DNA of 64,000 nt from Solwaraspora sp. WMMA2056 (GTDB lineage Bacteria; Actinomycetota; Actinomycetes; Mycobacteriales; Micromonosporaceae): positions 6,200,001-6,264,000 of the forward strand of contig NZ_CP128360.1 in NCBI RefSeq assembly GCF_030345095.1, written 5' to 3'. Shown here piece by piece: positions 1 to 6,892 of this stretch. The notes under the pieces were generated by a model, which saw only the letters and a list, made by a program, of their open reading frames with translations, was not told the origin of the DNA and searched no databases. Position 1 is the first letter of the stretch, and each line of letters opens with the position of its first letter. Made by a program: the position numbers and the translations under genes.

Positions 1-155
1 GCGGGCCCGGTGCCGTGCCGCAGCAGCGGCACCGCGACGCCGAGGGTCAGCACCACGGCGGCGAGCAGCACGGCGACGGCCAGCGGGGCCGCGCGCCGCG
101 GCCATGGTCGCCGCCGCCAGCCCGGTCGCCGCCAGCCCGGTCGGTCGCCGGTCAC
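1..155 (-). CDS. Partial membrane-anchored protein, N-terminus only
   Basis: Only the first ~51 codons are in the window; the gene runs off the left edge. The start is a GTG whose GTGA overlaps the stop of the upstream deacetylase gene, a typical sign of translational coupling. The N-terminus is Trp/Arg/Pro-rich (several RRPGW-like repeats), followed by a clear hydrophobic segment of about 20 residues (LAVAVLLAAVVLTLGVAVPL), so the product is a membrane or secreted protein with a positive-inside N-terminus. Nothing seen identifies the family. The coupling suggests a role alongside the polysaccharide deacetylase, for example in envelope or exopolysaccharide metabolism, but this is inference. 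Confidence 0.6.
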   Translation of the reverse strand, partial: MTGDRPGWRRPGWRRRPWPRRAAPLAVAVLLAAVVLTLGVAVPLLRHGTGP

Positions 156-1003
156 GTCAACTGCCGGCCGGCCCGCCGGGCGACCCGTCGGGTGAGCCGC
201 CACGCCGGCTGCGCCAGCCGCTTGGCCTGCGGCACCATCCGGGGACCGCCGGTGCGGACCAGGTCGAGCAACGCGGCGGCGTCATGGTCGTCGGTGGGCA
301 GCAACCGGGGTACGGCGAGCCGCCGGTCGCCGCGCCGGTAACGGCGTCGGCCGACCTCGCAGGCGTTGTCGTGCCCCGCGCGGCGGACCGCTGCCCGGAC
401 CCGCCAGTCGTGGTAGCCGTGCGGGTAGCAGAACGACCGGACCGGCCGGCCGATGTGCTGTTCGAGCCGGTCCCTGGCCATGGTGATCTCGGCGGCGGCC
501 CGCTGCGGGGGCAGTACGTCGAGCGGGTGGTGCCACCACCCGTGCGAGCCGATCTCCACCCGCCCGGAATCGGCCACCTCGGTCAGTTGCGCCCAGTCCA
601 ACAGTGGCCCGAAGTCGGCGGCCCACCGTCCCAGCCAGTCGGCGGACTCCCCCAGGTGCCCCACCGACGGGTACAGCGTGGCGCTGGCGCCGGCGGCGTC
701 GAGCAACGGCAACGCGCGGGTGAGAAAGTCGGCGTACCCGTCGTCGAAGGTGAGGGCGACCAGCGGCGGACCCGGCGGGTCGCGGTCGCGGTCGCGGTCC
801 GCGGCGGCGTCGGCGTCGAGCTGATCGAGCGCGGCGCTGAGGCCGACCATCCGGTACCCGGCGTCGGCGAGCGCGGCGAGCTGTTCGGCGAACCGGGTCG
901 GGCCGACGGCGAGCGACCGCAGCGGGCCGGAGTCGATCACCGAGATCGAGTGGTACATCAGCACCGGCAGGGCGGTGACCGTCGGCGCGCCGGAGGCCGT
1001 CAT
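152..1003 (-). CDS. Polysaccharide deacetylase (NodB-fold, CE4)
   Basis: This 283-residue protein has the NodB homology signature. Motif 1 is TFDDGYAD, with the catalytic base Asp and the metal-binding Asp. Motif 2 is SHGWWHHPL, with the metal His pair. Motif 3 is FCYPHGYHD. The N-terminal LPVLMYHSI is typical of the single-domain deacetylases that remove N- or O-acetyl groups from sugar polymers in a metal-dependent reaction. No clear signal peptide is present, so it may act on intracellular or lipid-linked substrates or be exported atypically. It overlaps the next gene by 4 bp and is its probable operon partner. The substrate (peptidoglycan, chitin-like or exopolysaccharide) cannot be told from sequence. 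Confidence 0.9.
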   Translation of the reverse strand: MTASGAPTVTALPVLMYHSISVIDSGPLRSLAVGPTRFAEQLAALADAGYRMVGLSAALDQLDADAAADRDRDRDPPGPPLVALTFDDGYADFLTRALPLLDAAGASATLYPSVGHLGESADWLGRWAADFGPLLDWAQLTEVADSGRVEIGSHGWWHHPLDVLPPQRAAAEITMARDRLEQHIGRPVRSFCYPHGYHDWRVRAAVRRAGHDNACEVGRRRYRRGDRRLAVPRLLPTDDHDAAALLDLVRTGGPRMVPQAKRLAQPAWRLTRRVARRAGRQLT

Positions 1004-1196
1004 CCCAGGGGTCTACCCGCTGTGCGGGGGACAAACACGGTACGGAAGGAAGCGCCGGCTGCGGATGCCCTGGTGGGGGTCGGAGTTCGCCAGGGCACCC
1101 GCAGCCGGTGGTAGCCACCGAGAATTCCGGGATCTGAGCCGGTACTTTCGGCTACTTGTCGCAAAGATTACGGCTCCAGGATGGAGCGGTCAACCA

Positions 1197-1235
1197 GTAC
1201 GGGTGTGCCGGCACGACCGGTACGGGTGTGCCGGC
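1197..1235. repeat. Two 16-bp direct repeats just downstream of the xylanase
   Basis: GTACGGGTGTGCCGGC occurs at 1197-1212 and again at 1220-1235, a 23-bp period, in the 233-bp gap between the deacetylase and xylanase genes. The second copy almost touches the xylanase stop codon. No role is evident; slippage duplication or part of a 3' mRNA structure are both possible. I saw nothing else in the gap. Confidence 0.6.
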
Positions 1236-1236
1236 G

Positions 1237-2361
1237 TCACCGGCCGGGCGGGACCGCCATCGCCAACGTCGCGCGTACCGCGTCGTACGCCGGTTTCGGC
1301 TGGTACTGCTCGTCGTAGATGTTGGCCGCGCCTTCGCCTTCGAACCAGTCGGGCACCCAGGAGTACTTGTCGGTGACGCCCCAGAAGGTGAACGAGTGGC
1401 ACCGGGTGGCCAGCAGGCAGCCCTGCAGCAGGGTGTTGAAGCCCTGCGCCTGGGCCTGCAACTTGAACACGTCGGTCGGCATCGGCATCCGCACGTCGGC
1501 CTCGGTGACGGCGGTCTCCAACCCGAGCGCCTCGAAACGGCGCAGGTTCTCGGCGACGGCGGTCGCCGGCCAGAAGCCGTACTGGGCGCCGAGGTGGCCC
1601 TGGATCCCCATGCCGTGCACCGGAACCTTCTGCCGACGCAGCTCGCGGACCAGGTCGTAGTAGGCGGTGCTCTTGGCGCTGATCCCCTCCACGTTGTAGT
1701 CGTTGAGGAACAGCTTGGCGGCCGGGTCGGCCCGGTGCGCCCAACGGAACGCGTCGGCGATGTACGACGGGCCCAGTTCGCGCAGCCAGATGGTGTCGCG
1801 CAGGTCGGCGTTGTCGTCGAAGATCTCGTTGGCCACGTCCCACTGGTGGATACGGCCCTTGAAGTGGCGGACGGTGTCGGTGATGTGGTCACGCAGGATC
1901 TGCCGCAGTTCGGTCGGGCCGATCTCACCCGACTCGACGCCCTCGGTGAGCCAGGCCGGGTTCTGGTTGTGCCAGACCAGGACGTGGCCGCGGACCACCT
2001 GCTTGTTGCGGGCGGCGAAGTCGACCAGTTCGTCGGCGGGTCCGTAGTCGCGCTCGCCGCGGACCGGCTCCAGGGTCTCCCACTTCATGACGTTCTCGGC
2101 GGTGACACTGGAGAACTGGGCGGCGATCGTGTCGCGGTAGGTGTCGTCCTCGGCGAGCGCGGTCATGTCGACCGCCGCACCGACCTGCAGCTTGTTCCAT
2201 TTCGCCAGGTCACGCAGGGTCTGCTTGCCGACAGGCGTACCGCCGGTCGGCGGGCCGGCGCCGGGCCGACCAGGGTGGGCGAGAGCAGCGGCACCAGCAC
2301 CGATCGTGGCCATCATCGCCACGGAGAGTGCACTGGCGGCGAATACACGGGTCGCCTTCAT
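1237..2361 (-). CDS. Secreted endo-1,4-beta-xylanase, GH10
   Basis: The product hydrolyses internal beta-1,4 bonds of xylan outside the cell. The chosen ATG at 2361 has a GGAAGGA ribosome binding site and gives 374 residues; an upstream in-frame start would add 14 residues before the signal peptide. Residues 1-27 form a signal peptide ending near ALA. The GH10 barrel follows, with the acid/base Glu in WDVANE (about residue 179) and the nucleophile Glu in VTEADVRMP (about residue 287). Substrate-site signatures ENVMKWE and RGHVLVWHNQ are also present. No carbohydrate-binding module is attached, unlike other glycan-active proteins here. Two copies of a dyad operator lie about 80-120 bp upstream, shared with the CotH operon, so xylan-linked induction is likely. 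Confidence 0.93.
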   Translation of the reverse strand: MKATRVFAASALSVAMMATIGAGAAALAHPGRPGAGPPTGGTPVGKQTLRDLAKWNKLQVGAAVDMTALAEDDTYRDTIAAQFSSVTAENVMKWETLEPVRGERDYGPADELVDFAARNKQVVRGHVLVWHNQNPAWLTEGVESGEIGPTELRQILRDHITDTVRHFKGRIHQWDVANEIFDDNADLRDTIWLRELGPSYIADAFRWAHRADPAAKLFLNDYNVEGISAKSTAYYDLVRELRRQKVPVHGMGIQGHLGAQYGFWPATAVAENLRRFEALGLETAVTEADVRMPMPTDVFKLQAQAQGFNTLLQGCLLATRCHSFTFWGVTDKYSWVPDWFEGEGAANIYDEQYQPKPAYDAVRATLAMAVPPGR

Positions 2362-2430
2362 GGCATCCTTCCGGTGGACTGCATGGCGGAAGCGCCGGGG
2401 CACACGGGAGCATCAACCCGGGACGAGCGA

Positions 2431-2480
2431 CCGAAACACTCCCGCAAGGATCACGAGTATTTCCGGAACACTTCCGTAAG
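2431..2480. promoter_or_regulatory. Two operator-like sites upstream of xylanase
   Basis: The site at 2463-2480 contains the perfect dyad CGGAA-CAC-TTCCG. A weaker relative (CCGAAACACTCCCGCAAG) lies at 2431-2448; the two match at about 15 of 18 positions and are 32 bp apart, close to three helical turns. A near-identical box occurs at 6782-6799 in front of the DUF4956-VTC-CotH operon. The arrangement suggests cooperative binding of a transcription factor controlling glycan-use genes. Which regulator binds is unknown. Confidence 0.55.
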
Positions 2481-2553
2481 TTGATGGAAACCTATGGCCA
2501 GGCGATGCCATAGTCAACCCTCGATGCCAAGGGGCCAGGGGGGTGGCCCTGCG

Positions 2554-2970
2554 TCAGTCGACCCAGCCGCACTTGCGGGAGAACCGCAGCAGATGGGCCC
2601 GCAGCTCGACGATCTGCCCGCCGGTCAGGTACGGAGCATCCGACAGCAACAGCTCGGTGATCCGCTGCAGGTACTCCGGCTCCGAAAAGATCTCGCACAG
2701 CTCGTCGTCGCCGCCCTCGGCGGACGACGCCGATGTCCGGGCCACGGTCGGCGTCACCGACCCGCCGTCCTCGACGATCTCCACGTCGTACGCCTTCGGA
2801 CCCCGACCACCGTCGATCACCTTGAACGACACCCGGGTGCCGGTCGCGACCCGGATGCCCCGCTGGGTCAACTCACCAGCGTGCACGAAGACGTCGTCTC
2901 CGCCGTCGTCCGGAGCGATGAAACCGTAGCCCCGGCCTTCGTCGAACCGCACCACCCTGCCGACACCCAT
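2554..2970 (-). CDS. Cold-shock domain protein with C-terminal extension
   Basis: Residues 1-66 form a cold-shock (OB-fold) domain: MGVGRVVRFDEGRGYGFI carries the RNP1-type aromatic motif and DVFVHAGEL the RNP2-type motif, both used to bind single-stranded RNA or DNA. Classical CspA proteins are about 67 residues long. This one has 138, with an acidic linker and a C-terminal helical part (SEPEYLQRITELLLSDAPYL). Such extended forms are common in actinobacteria, where they are often annotated simply as cold-shock proteins. The gene stands alone between the xylanase and CotH genes. Its job is probably RNA chaperoning; nothing links it to the neighbouring glycan genes. Confidence 0.9.
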   Translation of the reverse strand: MGVGRVVRFDEGRGYGFIAPDDGGDDVFVHAGELTQRGIRVATGTRVSFKVIDGGRGPKAYDVEIVEDGGSVTPTVARTSASSAEGGDDELCEIFSEPEYLQRITELLLSDAPYLTGGQIVELRAHLLRFSRKCGWVD

Positions 2971-3084
2971 GAGGAACCCCTCCTACCGACCCATCCGCAC
3001 CACGACCGCTACCACACGTACCTGGCACCATACCAGCGAGGGGTACGGTGCCAGGCACATGCGGTCACATCGACGGATGCCCGG

Positions 3085-5228
3085 TCAGGTCGGTGTGCAC
3101 CGCGGGGTGGGCGTGCTGTTGGTGCCGGTGAACGAGGCCAGGAAGCCGAAGCTGGTGTTCGCACCGGCGGCGAGAGCGCCGTTGTAGGACACGTTGCGGG
3201 CGGTCACCGACGATCCCTGACTGGTGACCGTCGCGTTCCACGCCTGGCTGACCGTCTGCCCGTTGGCGAACGTCCAGGTCACCGTCCAGCCGCTGATCGC
3301 CGCCGCGCCGGCGGTGACCCGTACCTCACCCTGGAAACCGCCCGGCCACTGGCTGGTCACCGCGTAGGTCGCCGTACAGCCGGTGTTGCCCGGCGGCGGT
3401 GTCGTCGGCGGCGCCGTGGTCGGTGGCGGCGTGGTCGGTGGCGGTGTGGTCGGCGGCGGCGTGGTCGGCGGCGGTGTGGTCGGCGGGCCGCCCCAGCCGG
3501 AGGTGGTGTCGAGCCAGGCGGCGCGGCGCAGCATCCAGTCCCGCAGGTACTGGATCTGACCCTGCCAGGTCGGCGAGGTCGGCGTGATGAAAGGGCCGAT
3601 CATCCGGGTGGATAGGTTCGGCCACCGCTGGAAGTTGCGTTGCGCCCCGTTCGTCAGCGGTGCGGCGAGGGAGTCGATCCGGGCCTGCAGCGAGGCGTCC
3701 GACAGCAGTCCGCGGCGCAGTGACTGCCAGCGCAGCCGGACGTCGTTGACGAAGGCGGGGTCGCGCATCAACTGGTTGAACCAGTCGTTCGCCACCGGCT
3801 GACGGATCTGCTGGTACTGCCAGCCGGCAGTCTGGTCGTTCTGGAAGTAGCCGCCGACACCGAATGTCAGGTCGTAGTCCCACAGCGGTCCGGCAAAGAT
3901 CGGCGTGTCCCGGTCCTTGTAGAAATAGGCGCTGCGGATGTAGGCGTCCATCTCCCGACTCAGCTCGTTGAGGATCATCTGGTCGACGAACGACGGAACG
4001 TCGATGTACGCCCGGTAGCCGGTGACCGGATCGGCGAAGTTCGGCGCTCGCAGGACGTTGTGGAACTCCTGGATATGGTTGCGCAGCCAGTCGCGCTGTT
4101 CCGGCTGCAGCGGATCCGGATCGGCGACCTCAAGGTAGTTCCAGCAGGTGTTGGTCGGCCCGGTGCAGGGCAGGATCGGTTCCTCGGCGGCCATCCACTC
4201 GAACTTCCAGATGTAGCCGCCGGTGATCTTCGGCAGCGTCCGGTCGTCCTCGTCCAACTGCTTCAGATCGAGCCGCTCCTTCGCGTTCTTGATCGTCTCG
4301 ACGAGCATGTAGACGCCCATGTAGTCGTCGTTGCCGACCGGGGTCGCGTCGGTGTTGCGATAGAACTCGACGAACCGGTAGCGCTGGGCGTGGATCCCCG
4401 TCTCCCGACCGAGGTCGTAGACGAGCGCCTCACGGATCAGCGACTTGTCGGGGAACGGTCCGCGCAGCACCCAGTCCGACTGGGCGGGCATGCCGAGCAC
4501 CGGGTAGTCGGCATCGTCGTCGTTGTCCCAGAACTCGACCCGGTACGAGGTCTTCTCGAACGTCGAGGACGACTGCCCGCGCAGCCGGAACCCGGCCCGG
4601 ATGGCGACCGTCGGGGTGCCGGTCAACGAGGTGGTTCCGCCGGCCGGGTCGAAGATCATCAGAGCGGAGTCGAAGTACTCCCGGTCGGGCCGGCCGGCAC
4701 CGTACGAATCGATCACGACCACCGGCAGGTCATGGCTGATGGTGACAGTCCGGGCGACGTACATGGCGGTGCCCGGCGCTCCGGCGGCCGCGCCGCCCGC
4801 GAACGCCTGGGCACGCAGCTGGGTGGTACGGGTGAACCGCAACGGCGTACCGGAGTAGAGGCTGGACTGTACGGTCGGCAGTTGACCGTTGGTGGTGTAG
4901 CGGATCTGCGCACCGGCGACCGTGGTGCTCAGCGCGACGGAGATCTCGTTCTGGAAGGTGCCGCTGGGCACCGAGAAGACGATGTCGCCGACCAGTTCGT
5001 CGGCGGCCTCGGCGGCGGCCAGCTCATCGGCGGCGGTGCGCGCGGTGGCGACCAGTTCGTCGGCCGCGCTGGCCTCGGCGGCGGAGCGGTCGGAGCCGGC
5101 GACCGGTTCCGCGCCGCCGGTGGTGAGTGGGAGACGAGCAGCCCGGCGACGAGGGTGGCCGCGGCGGCGGCTCCCACCGCGCGGACGGCCGCCGTCGCTG
5201 TCCCGGTGTTACGGGCGGTCAGACGCAC
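3085..5228 (-). CDS. Secreted CotH-family protein with CBM2 (frameshift in signal region)
   Basis: In the main frame (from 5123 down to 3085) the protein has, in order, an acidic Ala/Glu-rich stretch, a chitobiase/Fn3-associated motif (IRYTTNGQLPTVQSSLYSG), a CotH kinase-fold domain, a Pro-Thr linker of TTPPP repeats, and a C-terminal CBM2 (CTATYAVTSQWPGGFQGEV to the end). CBM2 modules bind cellulose or xylan. A GTG at 5228 with a perfect GGAGG begins a clear signal peptide, but in another frame. One missing C in the run at 5129-5131 explains it: restoring it gives a 714-residue protein reading LLVSPLTTGG at the junction. The start overlaps the VTC gene by 10 bp, so the two are coupled. CotH proteins include protein kinases of spore coats; secreted actinobacterial ones are poorly characterised. 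Confidence 0.85.
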
Positions 5229-6067
5229 GATGCCTCCTGTTCGATTCGACGTACCAGGGTCGGCACCGGGTGCGGCGACGGACCCGACGGCCGGTCGGAC
5301 GCCGCAGCGGTGTCGCAGAAGTGCCGGCGCAGGGTGCGCCGCCACGGGCCGTCCGGCAGGTCCGGCCGCAGCGCGGCGAGGCCGGTGGCGTACTTGGAGA
5401 TGCGGATCGGGCGGATGCCCCGGTGCCACAGCAGCCGGTCCACGGCGGCGGCCGCCGCGCTCGACTTGGTCTCCACGACGGCGACCCCGGGCAGCGCCAG
5501 GCTGGTCGGCCCGCACTGCCAGCGCAGCTCGGTGTCGATGGTGACCCGGCTGACGGTGGCCGGCAGCAGCAGCGTGCTGCGCCGGTAGGTGGTGACCAGG
5601 GTCGGGGTGAGGTCGCCCTCGGCGGTGATCGTCTCGCGGGTGAGCACCTCGTCGACGAAGGCGCGACCGGGTTGGACCGAGCCACGGTCCGACGACCGGT
5701 ACGGCAGCCGGTGCTTGGTGATGCTGTCCCGGGCACCGTTGATCTTGACTTCCAGCCAGCAGTCGTCGGAGTCCAGGTAGGTCCGGGTGCGCACCTTGAA
5801 GCGCCGCCGGCGCCGGTACGCGGCACAGTGGTAGCTGGCCAGCCTCGGGGTGTCGAAGTAGACCGACTCGTAGCGGAACGACCGGTCACCGTCGATGTCC
5901 AGCACCCTGGTGTCGGCGTCCAGCTGGCTCAGCAGCGCCGGCAGGGTGGCCAGCGGGACGACGTACATGCGGTCCACTCTGGCCTGCAGGGCGGCGCACT
6001 CGACGAGTTCGGGCAGGCCGATCGGGGTCAGTTCGCCGAGCACGGCGACGATCGCCAGGTTGGTCAT
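5219..6067 (-). CDS. VTC-domain protein (polyphosphate polymerase-like)
   Basis: This 282-residue protein resembles the VTC/CYTH-type triphosphate tunnel domain: it has a basic strand RRRRRFKVRTRTY followed by LEVKING, the typical acidic/basic pair of the tunnel, and a late ETKSS strand supplying another acidic ligand. Yeast Vtc4 of this family makes polyphosphate. The bacterial versions beside CotH and DUF4956 genes are of unknown function, so enzyme activity is inferred. There is no signal peptide or membrane segment, so it is cytoplasmic. It overlaps the upstream DUF4956 gene by ATGA and the downstream CotH gene by 10 bp, making a tight three-gene operon. The DUF4956-VTC-CotH trio recurs in many bacteria and is treated here as one functional unit. 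Confidence 0.85.
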   Translation of the reverse strand: MTNLAIVAVLGELTPIGLPELVECAALQARVDRMYVVPLATLPALLSQLDADTRVLDIDGDRSFRYESVYFDTPRLASYHCAAYRRRRRFKVRTRTYLDSDDCWLEVKINGARDSITKHRLPYRSSDRGSVQPGRAFVDEVLTRETITAEGDLTPTLVTTYRRSTLLLPATVSRVTIDTELRWQCGPTSLALPGVAVVETKSSAAAAAVDRLLWHRGIRPIRISKYATGLAALRPDLPDGPWRRTLRRHFCDTAAASDRPSGPSPHPVPTLVRRIEQEASCV

Positions 6068-6669
6068 CGGGTCGCTCCCGCCGGTGCCGGGCTGCCGGTC
6101 GCGGTCGGCGCGGTCCGCCGGCCGGCGAGCGAGTACCGCACGTCCACGATCGTGGTCTCGTTGACCAGGTCGAGCCGCTGGATCGTGGCGGCGTGCACCC
6201 GGGCGCCGAGCAGTTGCTCCAGATGGGCGACGAGGGCCACCTGATCGGTGACGGCCGAGTCGAGCACCATGATCTGGTGCCGGTAGTGCCTGAGCAGCCG
6301 GGGATGGTCGCCGAGGAACATGACGGTGACGATGAGCGCCATCAGGCCGGCGCTGAGCCAGATCGAGGTGGTGCTCAGCGCGCCGAGGATGCCCAGCGCC
6401 AGGGCGGAGAAGTAGTAGGCCACCTCGTGCTGGTCCAGCTCCGTCGAGCGCAGCCGGATGATCGACAGTACGCCGAACAGCGCCAGCCCCAGGCCGAGTC
6501 CGGCACCGACGTTGCTGGCGCTCAGGGCGCTGGCGACGGCGAGTACGCCGACGTTGACGCCGAGGTAGGCCACGACGAGGTCCCGTCGACGGTGGCGCGG
6601 GAAGTACAGCCCGAAGACGAGCAGCGCCACCGCGCCGATGTCGATCGCGAACAGGACGAGCTGCGTCAT
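6064..6669 (-). CDS. DUF4956 integral membrane protein
   Basis: The ATG at 6669 is preceded by GGAGGAACGAACGAG, which decides the start over an upstream in-frame ATG. The 201-residue product has four or so hydrophobic segments in its first 120 residues (LVLFAIDIGAVALLVFGLYF, VVAYLGVNVGVLAVASAL, LGLGLALFGVLSIIRLRSTE, then a further hairpin). A cytoplasmic C-terminal domain of about 80 residues follows, with a Pro/Ala-rich tail. The segment FGVLSIIRLRSTELDQHEVAYYF is the characteristic DUF4956 signature. It is the first gene of the operon with VTC and CotH. The function is unknown; it may be the membrane component of a polyphosphate- or phospho-transfer system acting on the cell surface. Confidence 0.87.
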   Translation of the reverse strand: MTQLVLFAIDIGAVALLVFGLYFPRHRRRDLVVAYLGVNVGVLAVASALSASNVGAGLGLGLALFGVLSIIRLRSTELDQHEVAYYFSALALGILGALSTTSIWLSAGLMALIVTVMFLGDHPRLLRHYRHQIMVLDSAVTDQVALVAHLEQLLGARVHAATIQRLDLVNETTIVDVRYSLAGRRTAPTATGSPAPAGATR

Positions 6670-6760
6670 CTCGTTCGTTCCTCCTGGGGTCGCCGTCGAG
6701 GGGGCGGCGGCGGATCGGCGCATGCGGCAGCGCATTTGCGCGTACGGCAGCCGAACACCC

Positions 6761-6799
6761 TCAAAACTTCCGGTAAACTTTCGGGAACTCTTCCGAAAC
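6761..6799. promoter_or_regulatory. Operator cluster upstream of DUF4956-VTC-CotH operon
   Basis: The box at 6782-6799 has the dyad GGAA-CTC-TTCC and matches the xylanase box at 13 of 15 core positions (GGAAC-A/T-CTTCCG-T/A-AA). A degenerate relative (AAAACTTCCGGTAAACTT) starts at 6763. The cluster lies about 95-110 bp upstream of the operon start at 6669. The shared motif is directly visible; co-regulation with the xylanase is inferred. Confidence 0.55.
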
Positions 6800-6892
6800 G
6801 GTAGGCATGACATTGATTTACGTCAACGCCTTAGGTCAGGTGTGACCCGATCCGCGCCGGTTCGATCCGATGGCCCCGCCGCGCTGAGCTGG

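Noticed and set aside
104-1114. Plus-strand 336-residue frame opposite the deacetylase
   Set aside because: It is antisense to the NodB motifs, with no recognisable domain; the minus strand is the coding one.
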